NCBI RefSeq assembly: GCF_001039355.2
Contig: NW_019775420.1
Location: 352,572-393,022, forward strand
Reading direction: 5' to 3'
Length of the DNA stretch: 40,451 bases
Source of the DNA: Lingula anatina
Lineage: Eukaryota; Brachiopoda; Lingulata; Lingulida; Lingulidae
Under the pieces are notes generated by a model, which was not told the origin of the DNA, made no database searches, and was given only the letters and a program-made list of their open reading frames with translations. Shown piece after piece: positions 20,531 through 32,162 of the stretch. Within the stretch, counting starts at the first letter, position 1, and every line of letters starts with the position of its first letter. Made by a program: the position numbers and the translations under genes.

Positions 20531-22400
20531 AATTCATGCTGATATTTAAGGGCTTGCTAACTAGCCTACTTTATTGGAAGCACGAGAAAAAAATTCTAAT
20601 AAATCAAAGTTCCTACGAATCAACTAAAAGAAGTTGTGAACTTGTCAAGTTGTCAGTTAGAAAAACATAAATTCAACACCGTAAACAACCTCACATTTCA
20701 AATATCATGAAATCTGTTCCATCGTATTTCCATGAAGTCAAGACTAGATGAAATGAGAATAACCGTATACATCCGCCGCACCTGTGAGTTAGGTTATGAA
20801 GTCAGGTTGATGTCTGACACGTTTACTGGTATGTTATTCTCAGTTAATAATTAGTTACCGTGGTTGTCATTTTTGTCACGTTTGAAGGCCCTCAACTTTT
20901 CGTACAACGTTACTAGTATAAGATCTGTGCGCATTGAATATAACAATACAAACAGATGTAAATGATTCTTCCATTTATCTATAGTCTATAATCATAAACA
21001 GAAATGGCATAAAATCCTTCAGAATGCGTATTTTATTGCATTTTAATGGTTTTAACCATTAAAAAAGCATAAAGTTTGCAATCGTTTGTAACAATGGAAT
21101 TTCTTGTGCACCCATTAGTATTTAACAAATAGGCCTATATCCCGATATAGATTATACCGGTATTCATGGAATAAATATCATCGGTAACATTTCACATCAC
21201 ACTTGCAGGGAATAAACATTTCAAAGGAAAGGTGTAGCGCCATACTTCGAGTAAAAAACTAAAGGGCACCGTGTCATAAAACTTCAATATAAAGATTTTG
21301 TACATGAGCATTTATCTAAGGCAAATCCATCTTTTGTTTATTACGGTGAGCACGGAGTTCTATGAACGAAGTCTTATCAAAGCCTCACATACATGTAGTA
21401 CACACCCCTAACACCCGTGAGTTGCACTGAGGCTCCAAAAGGGGAGGGAATGGATGATCTATACAATGCACAAGACAGTACACGGAAATACGGCTTACTT
21501 TCAATGATATATCATGAAATCTCGCATAAGTAGCTTTTGAATATCTCAACTTCATCAAGGTGAATTTTAACGGAATGGCAGATCAGCTGGTTTTGGGAGG
21601 GGGACGCAAGGGGTATACGTGTATGCCCCCCCTCCCCGAAAAAAAATATGCAAAGTGCAAGGAGCCAAACGCAAGCCATCACCCTACTTACTTCTTTATG
21701 TCTAATTCGTCAAGCAAAGCGTAGATATATGTTCTTTTCTTTCTCACCACACCCCTCCTGAAAAATTCTGGATAATTTTCTTTTATGATATTAATTATTT
21801 AATTTACTTTTACAAAAATCTAATTTATTTGTACAAAGAGTCAGGCAATATATTTAATTTTCTATAACTGTCACACATCGGATACCCCGTGGTCTTGGTT
21901 AAACCCCTCACAAATGAGTCAAATTCAAATATTATTTTTTCAGGAATATAGAACTCCCAGTAATCTTCCATCTCATCTCTCATCAATTCGTAGGACAGTC
22001 AGGTTGGGACGGACATCTATTTTTAATATTTAAACTGAACTTGTTTTAAATCCCATGATTTTATCACGATTATAAAGGATTCATCGTCAGCTATCATTTC
22101 CTGTTTTTCCGTTGAAACCCCCTTTTGTCTAGTTCAGTTAATCAGTTCCGTCAGTTGTCCGCGTCGAATGCTGAGGCTCCCTATAAGTGACTATTGAGTT
22201 GTCGATAAATCAAAGTGGAACGAACCACATAAATTTACCGCTTTCTGTGACTAGTATCTTATGCTCCTGCTCCAAGGGACTGCACTCCTTATTGTAACAG
22301 CATAAACCTCCCCTCCCCCCTCCTCGATATCCCCGCCCACTGAATCCTCACACTGCTTGTATGACGGCTTGCTTTAAGAACTAAGATGAATTGGGGCTCG
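20531..22400. repeat. Far-upstream block of unit 1
   Basis: Non-coding AT-rich DNA closely matching 34945-36608 plus 36829-37000, and more loosely 29835-31660. It contains a C-homopolymer followed by A-run near 21626-21645 and ends in a T/C-rich stretch leading into the minisatellite. No gene is seen. Confidence 0.75.
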
Positions 22401-22735
22401 TAATGTGTGTGAGTGTGTGCGCGCGCCCCCTTCGGTGGCAAGCCATTGGGGACAGGGGTGACAATAAAGGTTAAATGGGGCTCGTGATGAGGGAGACAAC
22501 AAAGATGGCATGGGGCTCGTGATGGGGGAGACAACAAAGATGACATGGTGCTCGTGANGGACGACGAAGAAGACATGGGGCTCGTGATGGGGGAGACAAC
22601 AAAGATGACATGGTGCTCGTAATGGGGGAGACGACAAAGATGACATGGGGATCGTAATGGGGGAGGGGGGAGTAGACAGCTATGATGCATTGTGGCTTGT
22701 CATGGGGGGTGACATAAAGATAAAATGGGACCTGT
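22401..22735. repeat. 35-bp minisatellite array 2, with TG/CG run at its left end
   Basis: A short TG/CG-rich run (about 22404-22426) is followed by about seven units of the 35-bp repeat. An 'n' at 22558 interrupts one unit. The diverged GGGGGGAGTAGACAGC end matches arrays 1 and 4. Confidence 0.9.
22558..22558. other. Ambiguous base / probable assembly join 2
   Basis: A single 'n' lies inside the minisatellite, where repeat phase is also broken. The true number of units here is not known. Confidence 0.7.
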
Positions 22736-23360
22736 GATAAGGAGAGACGACTGCGCAATGAGCACACAGGTGTGTAATGACAACACTCGTAATAAGAAAC
22801 ATGGATACTCGCATGCCTATTTCAATTTCAGCAAGGTGAATGTTATAGGGATCAACAATGTTTATAAATATAATTTTAATTTTTTTACTTCCCCTTTGAG
22901 TTTTTTTTCTTTATTTTTGTAATGTTGACGACTTCTTTTTAAAAAGATACAATGACTTTTTTTCCAAATGCACCCCAAAATGCTTTCACAGTTAGTAAAC
23001 ATGTTGCCGACAGGATAAATTCTTTAGAAAAAGTCGTGTCCCAATTTTCAAATGTATGCACTGAATAAACAAAATAGTATTTTATTATATTTTTTTTTAT
23101 TTCATGAGCTTTCAAAGTGAGAATGTAGCAAACTGGTGATTCAAATTTGATGCTTAAATTTTACTTTTTTATTTCTTTTTATATATTTTCACTATGGTGA
23201 TGTGCATTAAATCATTTGGATGAGGTAAAAGGTATAAATGCAATAAGATGCAAGCTAATAAATGAAATTTAAAATGAAAAATTGTGCTCTTTCGTTTGCA
23301 TGAATGTCATGAATTTTACTGGATGAAAGATTACTACCATTCTTAAATCTGTAGACGAAA

Positions 23361-25145
23361 AACAAAACCCTGAATTTTGAATTATGAAAATAAAAATTCG
23401 ATATATAATTTCATACTTATTTACTATATAGGCTTTGAATAATTTTAAAGTCAACTTCAAACTCAAGTATCCTGATAGCAGTATTTGTACATAGAAACAT
23501 CCCTTTATTGCAACAGAAGAAAGAAAAATACATAATTTTACATATAAGCAGTAACTAGTCAATCCCAACGCATGATTAAGTTGCTAATTAAAAGTTTTTC
23601 AGTGTATGTAGTCTATGTTGGCAAATCTTTTTGTTTTCAACAGTGCAAATAAAAAGAATTTTATTTTTCTTCGTCTGACTTGCTTATACCAGGCCATACA
23701 TTATTTAATTTGAGTACATGTTACAGTTGAAAAAATTAACTGGGCCAGTAACTGAATGTTTTTAAGAAATTCACAAGCCCAGTTCGCTTTTTCACTGGCA
23801 TTAGGCTAGTGGTTAATATCGCAGACTGTTATACCATGGTCCTTTTACAAATTATATATTTGTTTTTTTTTAATCTTTTTCAACATGACATAGTAACATA
23901 GAATTTATGTTCACATTTGACGTGTATAGGGACCGTGAGGTATATTCAATGATACTTCAAACAGTCTTTGTTAGCAAGACTCATCCAGTTTCTTCCCTGA
24001 AATCTACAACTCAAGTTAGTTTTCTTTGTGGCATATTCTTCTGTCTCGCTTGTAACATGTCACTCAGAAAAGAGGGATAGAAAAAATCATTATAGTGGCA
24101 TCCTAAACTACTAGTATATACATTTGTACGTAGACATTATGGTATTATGCAATGAGCTAAATTTAATCTGCCAATGTTTTCAAGTGATTTGAATGAAATA
24201 ATGTCAACCACATACATTTAAATATACAACTTACAACTATATTTAAAATGAACAAGATTCAAGATCACAGACTTATAACTCCACGAGATTGCAAAGAAAT
24301 TGTATTTATAGGCCTAAAAGAAATTAGATATTAAAATTATTTAAATTTGTCCTGGTTCCCACTGTCGTCCTACATGTAACAGGACACAAAGAGGATGTCA
24401 GAGGGACCGGTCGCTAAACGGAATATATGCCCAAGATTTGTCTCAGTTTACTGAAATAGCGCCATAGGATTTTCATTCAACTCTAGTGATCTCAATGGTG
24501 TCTTACGCGGAAGAAAGAAAATTTTTTTTCTGACGTCTAACCTAATGTTTTCGTGTTGTAGAATCCAAATATTGGGTATTTAAGATATGTTCACCAGTGT
24601 GCAGTGATAATTTACCTGCATTAAAACAAATAACCACACACATAACTGATTATCGGCAACAATAAATCAAATATCGCACCAAAACTTCAATAAATCTGGC
24701 CTTGTCTTGTGATAGGCCTACACGGCATGCTCTAAATTTTCATTAACTACCCGTATAAACTTTTACTAGTATAGAGACTTAACGACAATCCTTGACCAAT
24801 GTAAGTAAAAACGAGTCACTTGCGCACTTCGTTGATTTTTGTTTCGTATGTCTGTTTCGTATGTCTCCGTCTCGCGCGGGAAACATATAGTCAGACGACA
24901 CTTACGCAATGCATGCCGGGATAAGTAACATTGATAAAATTCTCTGTCATACGTTAAAGTATTTTCCAAGTAATAATGCATTTTTTTCTTCTGTTGAAAT
25001 AAAGTGATGTTTAATGTACATATAATGCTATTAGGATACTTATGTTTGAAATTGACTTTAAAATCATTCAAAGCCTATGTAGTAAATAAGTTTGAAATCT
25101 ATATCTAATTTTTATTTTCATATCTCAAAATTCTGGGTTTTGTTA
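23361..25145. repeat. Long inverted repeat (about 175-bp arms) enclosing 1.4 kb
   Basis: The left arm, about 23361-23535, and the right arm, about 24955-25145, are inverted copies at roughly 80-85% identity by eye. Shared anchors in both include AACAAAACCC, ATTTACTA-ATAGGCTTTGAAT and CAACAGAAGAAA. The left arm also exists alone in blocks 0 and 4. The enclosed DNA has no open frame of note, so this is either an inverted duplication or a defective foldback element. Confidence 0.65.
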
Positions 25146-25315
25146 TTATCATTACTATTTTTAATTACGTGGTCAGCATTGTAATTTCTGAGATCTGTTT
25201 TGTAAAGACACATATATATATTACTTGAATAAAATTATTATTTATGTTTAGCACCTTGTACATTTATACTTCTTCACCCACAAATATGAATGGGAATATT
25301 ATAATCAGTACTAGT

Positions 25316-25527
25316 ATGTGTAAAATTTATCCTGAAAAAAATTTCTAAGATCAAGAAACGTAAAACCAAAATCCACAAAACTTACATGCTGTGGCGCTGC
25401 CACCATGTTTGTTTATAATTTGATTTTATGTATTATAAACAGTACATGTGAAAAATCATCATGATGAAAAAACTTTCAAGATTGAGAGATTTAAAACCAA
25501 ACTCACGAAGCTGTGGCGTTGCCACAA
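25316..25527. repeat. Two diverged tandem copies ending in a GTGGC-GCCAC hairpin
   Basis: 25316-25405 and 25446-25527 share an AAGATCAAGAAACGTAAAACC-like core, and each ends with TGTGGCG(C/T)TGCCAC, which can fold on itself. Non-coding. Confidence 0.55.
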
Positions 25528-26182
25528 TCTATGCTTTTGAGACGTTCGTGCTCGAGGGTCCAAAATGTATGTATTGATTTTATTGACATTGATATATAAG
25601 TAAGTGTTTACATAACGCAGGTAAAGCTTATTACTTCAACGACCTTACTACCCAAAATGCATCTGGAAGTTCGCTTCTGATGATTGAACCCCGCTCCAAG
25701 GGGGGGGGGGAGGGTCGGCTTCTCATCCGCTGACCCCCCTTCAAATAATTCTGGATCCGGCCCTGGTTTAGCATTATATAAACCCAGATCTCTTTCTCTC
25801 CAGTCACACGCTGTAAATATTTCTAAAAAATCTTGATTAACTATCAACTGTATACCAACACTCCGCACCACATTGATTATATCTCCCATATAACAAATCC
25901 ATTATGTTAGAGAATACGACCATAACTTCAATCTCATAATTGTGTTAGAGAAGCCCTCAGTTAGGCGTAAACATTATAAGACGTTGATACGCGAAGATTG
26001 AGACAAAAATGCTATGGGATTTCTTCATATTTTCAATCATGTAAGTGTTGCCACATGATCGCTATGTATACTGAAGAAAATATCACTGTTTAATCAAGAT
26101 AATATAGTTCTTTGATTGCCATTTAATTTCTTTTGATATAATTTCATTATCGTCATGTGCTTCAGATTTGGGTTTGCATTAG

Positions 26183-26422
26183 TTGAAGTGGGAGGTACAG
26201 ATGCAGGGAATTATTTTTAATGAGGACAGAAAGATGGCAAATCTTAAATTCATATTCATAATGGGAGACGACGGTCATAGGGAAATAAAGAAGATGAACG
26301 AGCTGTATTTCACCCAGTGGAACTGTCCGGCTAATCCGCGAAGATCAAGTGCAATGTTAACCTCGTCACTTAGCCACCAGGTAATCGTACGTAGGAAGGG
26401 AGACATATCTTATTTGATTTGA
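26183..26422 (+). other. Recurrent short open frame, 79 codons, function unknown
   Basis: Contains LKFIFIMGDDGHREIKK. The homologous frame is open at 38884-39087. In block 0 (about 1640-1800) one base change converts a TGG codon into TGA, and in unit 1 the frame is destroyed by the (AT)n run. No domain was recognised, and decay in two of four copies argues against function. Confidence 0.15.
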
Positions 26423-27650
26423 GTGGTTTGTGAAATTGAACAAAAGAAAAATATAATAAGAAAAAATAAAAATAAAGAAAAACAAAGAAAAAATAGTGAT
26501 ATAAATTTCCCATAGTCATTGGGTAATTGCGAAGGCACAGATTCAATTGCAGATTTCAAGTACATATTGTATAAAACGCGGGGTTAGTACACATAGATAC
26601 AAGAGTGGTCACTGGATATCAGAGGAAATTTGTGAGATCATTTGTTTAAGCTCATATTTACAAGACTGAAGTCAGCTATTAAAACTGAAAGATGGCAAAA
26701 AATTAGAGAGACATTTATCCACAGTATACATCAGAGACCGATCAGAAGGACGAATGGTCATCAAAGATATTACTTTATAAAATAAATCTTTAGATTTTAA
26801 TTTAGCGTTAACTTATTAATTCTGCCCGGATCACATCATCATTCTATTGTTTCACTTTTTAATTCAGGTGAAATGATATTGCATTAGTGCGACTCTTGAC
26901 TTCATGATTGACACCTGTTTGCTGACTCCATACATGTCATTTTACTGCGTGTGCTTCTATTTTTTAAACCATCAATACTCTATGAACAACAAAAGATGAA
27001 ATCATTTGATTTATTTTCAATGTGAGAATGCGTCTGGTTAACAGCAATCTCAATGTCCAAAGAAGTCAAATGAGGGAAATAAATCTCATTTCATAAAATA
27101 ACAGACTTGAATCTCCTCTGTGTATCTGAAAAAGAACATGAGAGATTATAAAAACACGTATGTTAATTTGATATTTAAATGAATATTATGAAGACAAATA
27201 CCCTTCCCTCTACCCCCCCCCCCCCTCCGCACCCACCCACCCCCTCCCCACCCCCGACATCAAGTGCCCTCAGAGAGTTAATTCATTGGAAGGTCGCGAA
27301 GGGGGATTTACGGGAAAATGGTGAAATAGAGTATAACGTAACATGATTTTATGAACCCAGAGTATGTATTCTCTTCAGCTTAGTGAAATGCGATGTCGAT
27401 GGCCGCTGCCACCATTTTGTTTTGATAACCCCCTTCCCTTCCCCTCCCCTCCCCCTCCTCGCGAACATTTTTAAGGTTTCCTATCACACATTTTTGGTTA
27501 TTCATCATTGATATTCTTTAAATTTCATCACAGCGGATCTATTTATGGTATATATCTTAAATTTAAGATAATCCATGAACTACATTTACAAAGTCTTACT
27601 TTGGAGAGAGATTTTAAGTTCGTAAAATATATCTGCATAGTATATTACTT

Positions 27651-27941
27651 TTAAGGCTGGTTGCTGAGGAGATCTTTAAGTTCAGCGAGTTCTTTTTCGT
27701 TCAGCTCATCGTCCAGCTGGTCATCATCCGAGGACTGACCCTGGGTCAGAGCTGGAACAGAAGGACTGTTTTAAAAAGGGATAGGTACAAAATAATCTGT
27801 AGTTCACTTAACCATTTGCGTGTGTGAGTGCGCAAAGAAGACTTGATAAATAAAATATATGGGCAATACATATATTCTGGAACTAATATAGCCAACCCAC
27901 ATGTGTGTGTGAGTCTGCACGTGCGTGCATGCGTGTGTGTG

Positions 27942-27982
<41 letters not shown>

Positions 27983-28749
27983 GAGGCTGACCTGTTATCA
28001 TATTAAAATGTTCCTGGAGATTGTCCAGCTCTTTTTGGTCAACGAATCCGTTGTCTAAAATAAGAAAGAAGAACTATCATATTTATATATCCAAGACGTA
28101 GTGCTTCGTTTATCACTTTTAAGACATCTGGCGTAAAGGTGAACGAGTCACTCTACAGTTTTGAGTAAAATTTGCATAATTATGACACGTCACATTATTT
28201 TCCCCTGCTTTATACTACAGTAACCTCCAATATTGAAAGAAAAAACTAAACACCAAGTGATTTACATATAGTTCAGTAATAAAATGCACAAATTGTGTTG
28301 AACAAAGTGTTTGCTTCACTGACGTTGTTCGCTTTACTCATGATATTGTGGAATAACTCTGCAAACTACTATGTACACTACCGTATATACATCAACGAAA
28401 AAGGCGTCCTTTTTCTTTTCTTTTTGTCATTTGTAATATATTGTACGTTATAACGTACCGTTCGCGTCAAGCTCCTCAAACAGATCCTTATCTTCCATCT
28501 CATGTAGCGCCATCTTGCCGTCCCCGTCCTGATCATTCATCATGGCCTGCAGTTTATTTTCCTGAAATTATTTGATATTGTTATAGTTTGTTTTTTTTTT
28601 TTTTGAAAATCATGGAATCTCGCTTATGATGACCATCTTTTCTTCCTCTCATTTTCTCTCCCTCTGTTTTACAGCACCAACTTCTCACTTGTTTATTTTA
28701 TCTCTCTCTCTTCTCTCCCATCTCTCTCTTGCTCTCCTCACCCTCTCCC

Positions 28750-28793
<44 letters not shown>

Positions 28794-29177
28794 TGTGTAC
28801 TTACGTCACCAGTGGCGACTCTGTAACAAGTAACCGGGCGGTTTTTGCAAAAGTTGACTACACGCCTCACGATTCTGGAAATAAAACATATATAGTTCTT
28901 CAATTTAGCTTGCTTTGACTTAATACGTGCACTAAATCACTTAAATCCTTTTCAAGCTGGTATTTTTGCTTTTGTTTCCAAATGTATTGTTTTGATATTT
29001 TTCTTTAATCTTTTTTAACCACAATGTCCATGCATGGAAATTACTTTGAATTCAGAAATAAGCAAAATTAGTTCCTTGCCTTCTTACGCGAATACGAATT
29101 CGCGGCCAACTGTCTCCTTCCTGGACCATCATGGCTACAACGGCCAGTAGGAGTCCTGTCAAAAGGTACAGCCTCAT
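27651..29177 (-). CDS. Small secreted two-EF-hand protein, copy 2
   Basis: Coding exons on the minus strand: 29177-29080, 28874-28805, 28561-28459, 28054-27992 and 27751-27651 (435 nt, 144 residues). The signal peptide matches copy 1. The basic tract is the shortest, PRIRIRVRR. C42-x6-C49 is kept, but exon 2 lacks 18 nt, so GKAAVAAAGD is reduced to ATGD. Calcium loops are at 66-77 (DQDGDGKMALHE) and 88-99 (D-A-N-D-N-G-F-V-D-Q-K-E, with Asn in place of Asp at loop position 5). The tail ends DLLSNQP. Exon 1 uses the in-frame GC donor AAG|GCAAGG, with a GTAAGA decoy 8 nt upstream that would shift the frame. The frame is intact, so the copy is probably functional. Confidence 0.9.
27931..27984. 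repeat. (TG)n(AG)n microsatellite at the 5' end of intron 4, copy 2
   Basis: Same position and orientation as in copy 1 but shorter, beginning about 6 bases from the exon 4 donor. Confidence 0.95.
28755..28790. repeat. (CT)n microsatellite at the 5' end of intron 2, copy 2
   Basis: A pure CT run about 14 bases from the exon 2 donor, GA-rich on the gene strand. A T homopolymer lies in the same intron at about 28591-28604. Confidence 0.95.
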
Positions 29178-29426
29178 GGTGAACTGCAATGTTGAGAGAA
29201 AGGAGGAGTGAAAAATATTCGCTAAAATTCAACAAATAGGTTTTTAAACGAAATTTTGAGCTTTTTAGTGTATCAATTCATCGGAAAAACATTTTTCTAG
29301 ATCACATTATACCGGCGAGAGACGTACAGTACATCCAATCACCACATAAACTCACTGACATGAAGTGTTTTGAATAAATGTCTAAGATAAAAGTATCACG
29401 ATACGAACACGAAGAAAATCTCTCAC

Positions 29427-29488
29427 CTTCAACAAGGAACGTCCGGCGCTAGTATCTGCAGGTGGGAATCTCTATCCTTGAACAATAG
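29427..29488 (-). other. Putative 5' non-coding exon of EF-hand copy 2
   Basis: Nearly identical to the corresponding segments of copies 1 and 3 and ends TTGTTGAAG|GTGAGAG. The intron to the coding exon is only about 240 bases because the block shared by copies 1 and 3 is deleted. The acceptor ATTGCAG lies 6 bases before the ATG. Confidence 0.65.
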
Positions 29489-29514
29489 TGATGAAAAACA
29501 AGCAAACCTATCTC

Positions 29515-29525
29515 TCTTATATAGC
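29515..29525 (-). promoter_or_regulatory. TATA box of EF-hand copy 2
   Basis: CTATATAAGAG on the minus strand, in the same place relative to the non-coding exon as in copies 1 and 3. Confidence 0.7.
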
Positions 29526-29639
29526 ACTTGTGTTGTAACTGTTTGAAAAGTTTCCGATTATACTATCTGATTCTATAAAACAAGGTGCATCACGATTTCT
29601 TTGTTGTGGCTCTACGAAAATTCTAACTGCCCACGGTTC

Positions 29640-31790
29640 TTAGAAAAAGATTAAAATTAAAACAACAGCCAAGAGGTCACTTGAGTGAAGATGTCATTAT
29701 TTTTATTAAAGATTCTGGTCGAACAGTACAGAAATAGTGAGTGTAATATGTATGCAGAATATCTAGTGTACAAAGACTCTCCGTGACCCTGGTAGAGGAT
29801 GCATAATGGTACATACTGTTATGTAATTGATGCTGATATATAAGGGCTCGCTAATTAGCCTACTTTATTCCCAGCACGAGAAAAAAAACTAATAGATCAA
29901 AGCTCTTACGAATCAACTAAAAAAATGGAGAATTGTCGAGTTGTCACTTAGTAAAACATAAATTCAACACCGTAAACAACCTCAAATTTCAAATACCATG
30001 AAATCTTTTCCATCGTATTTCCCAGAAATCGAGACTAGATGAAATGAGAGTAATCGTACATCTGCCGCACCTGCTTGATGTGAGTTAAGTTATGAAGTCA
30101 AATTGATGTCTGACATGTTTACTGGTATGTTATTCTCAGTTTATAATTAGTTACCGTGGAATTCGTAGGTTGTCATTTTTGTCACGTATGAAGGCCCTCA
30201 ACTTTTCATACAACATTACGAGTATAAGATCTGTGCGCATTGAATATAACGATACAAATAGATGTAAATGTGTGTAACTGTAAATGATTCTCCCAGTAAT
30301 AAATAATCATAAACAGACATGGCATAAAATGCCGTGAATGGAATCAAATCCTTCAGAATTCTTTATTCATTTATTTATTTATTTATTTTGCATTTTAGCG
30401 GTTCTAACCATAAAAAAGTATAAAGTTTGCAATCGTTCGTAACAATGGAATTTCTTTTGCACCCATTAGTATGTACAGTAACAAATAGGCCTTTATCCCG
30501 ATATAGATTATACCGGTATTCATGGAATAAATATTATCATCGGTAACTTTTCACATCACTCTTGAAGGAATAAAAATTTCAAATGACAGGTGTAGCGCCA
30601 TACTTCGAGTAAAAAAGTAAAGGACACCGTGTCATAATACTTCAATATACAAAGTACAGCTAACACATTTTGTACATGAGCATTCATCCCAGACAAATCC
30701 ATCGTTTGTTTTATTACGATGAGCACGGAGTTTTATGAACAAAGACTTATCGAAGTCTCACATAGTACACACCCCTGACACCCGTGGTCTTGGTCACTCT
30801 CCTCTCAAATAATATGAGGGGGTATTTAGTAATGCACAAGACTGCATTGATTTTTGTCCTTTCCCTCATAAAACTTCTCTCCCTCATTCACATAACATTG
30901 AGTTGCACTGAGGCTCCAAAAGGGGAGGGATGATATGTACAAGACAGTACACTGAAATACGGCTCACTTTCAATGATTTTTTCTCACTTTCAGTGATTTT
31001 TCATGAAATCACGTACAACTTGGTTTTGCATATCTCAACTTCATCAAGGTGAATTTTAACTGAATGGCAGATCGGCTGGTTTTGGGAGGGGGCATAATGG
31101 GTATGCGTCTATGCCCCCCCCCCTCTCCCTCAAAAAAAAAAGTATTCAAAGTGCAAAGATACAAACACAAGCCATCACCATTCTACCTGATATATATAAA
31201 TCATTTTCTATAATTGTCTCACATCGGATACCCCGTGGTTTTGGTTAAACCATAAACCCCTCACAAATGTGTCAAATTCAAATGTTATTTTTCCAGGAAT
31301 ATAGAATTCCCAGTAATCTTTCATCCCATCACTCATCAATTCCTAGGACAGATACGTCAGGCCGGACATAATTATTTTTTATTTTTTAAACTGATCTTGT
31401 TTTAATTCCCATGATTTTATTACGGTAATAAAGCGTTCATCGTCAACTATTATTTCCTGTTTTTCTGTTGAAAGGTCCTATGCACATCTAATGGTAAACT
31501 AAACTTGCCGGTCTTCTTTAGCAGCCTCTGACATGCTATTACGCTGCAGGACATTTTATTCTCTTCCATAATTTCTACTAAGTTCACCCCCTGTTGTTTA
31601 CTTCAGTTAATTAGTTCTGCAGTTGGCCACGTCGAACGCTGGGGCTCCCTTTAAGACCCCATTCCCAGAGATTAAATCGATCCAAACTAGATCGACCTAA
31701 CTCCATGGGGGTTCAAGCTAAATAGCTGTCAGCCGAGCGGGCACGAAATTTAATTACCCTCTTACAGCTTGTAGGAGGCGGGGCTCGTAA
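29640..31790. repeat. Far-upstream block of unit 2
   Basis: Diverged relative of 19450-22260 and 34740-36600. It lacks the LINE fragment and carries private segments, including an ATTT-rich run near 30366-30388, about 110 bases at 30785-30895 and about 115 bases at 31474-31590. It ends with the left half of the element found complete at 36609-36828 (here 31660-31780), cut off at the start of the minisatellite. No gene is seen. Confidence 0.7.
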
Positions 31791-31800
31791 TGTGTGTCAC

Positions 31801-31802
<2 letters not shown>

Positions 31803-31844
<42 letters not shown>

Positions 31845-31858
31845 CGCGCGCGCGCGTG
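31803..31858. repeat. (TG)n(CG)n alternating purine-pyrimidine run
   Basis: About 55 bases of uninterrupted TG followed by CG dinucleotides, at the left end of minisatellite array 3. Arrays 2 and 4 have only short interrupted versions. The sequence is of the type that readily adopts left-handed Z-DNA. Confidence 0.95.
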
Positions 31859-31879
31859 CTTCGGTGGCCCGTCAGTGGG

Positions 31880-32161
31880 GACAGGGGTGACAATAAAGGT
31901 TAAATGGAGCTCGTGATGGGGGAAACGACTAAGATGTCATGGGGTTCGTGATGGGGGAAACGACTAGGATGACATAGGGCTCGTGATGGGGGAAACGACT
32001 AAGATGGCATAGGGCTCGTGATGGGGGAGACAGACTAAGACAACATGGGGCTCGTGATGGGGGAAACGACTAAGATGACATGGGGCTCGTTATGGGGGAA
32101 ACGACAAAGATGACATGGGGCTCGTTATGGGGGAAACGACAAAGATGACATGGGGCTCGCG
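31880..32161. repeat. 35-bp minisatellite array 3
   Basis: About eight units of the 35-bp repeat, mostly the AAACGACTAAGATGACAT type. Ends abruptly at the 'n' at 32162, without the diverged end units seen in arrays 1, 2 and 4. Confidence 0.9.
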
Positions 32162-32162
32162 N
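32162..32162. other. Ambiguous base / probable assembly join 3
   Basis: To the left is minisatellite. To the right is sequence matching 27316 onward in unit 2, about 340 bases short of the EF-hand stop codon. About 4.6 kb present between these points in unit 2 is missing, pointing to a collapsed gap or a large deletion. Confidence 0.8.

Larger units (their letters stand above)
22736..27650. repeat. Unit 2 block between minisatellite and EF-hand copy 2
   Basis: 22736-23495 matches block 0. 23496-25690 is DNA absent from blocks 0 and 4 and includes the inverted repeat described separately. 25691-25767 is the right part of the 14679-type MITE. 25768-27215 again matches block 0, without the 1865-type element. 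C-rich tracts at 27213-27258 and 27428-27458 precede the gene's 3' end. No convincing gene is seen. Confidence 0.75.

Noticed and set aside
22289-22767. Proline/serine-rich minus-strand open frames over the minisatellites (also 1-223, 36920-37132, 37260-37481)
   Set aside because: They are translations of the 35-bp repeat, whose period is not a multiple of three. They lack splice context and are interrupted by 'n' positions.
29080-29095. GTAAGA as the true donor of the first coding intron
   Set aside because: With the shared exon 2 acceptor it gives a frameshift and early stop in copies 2 and 3, and copy 1 does not have it. The GC donor keeps frame in all three.
31880-32161. CRISPR-like appearance of evenly spaced repeats
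   Set aside because: The 35-bp units are directly adjacent with no unique spacers, and the setting is an animal genome.
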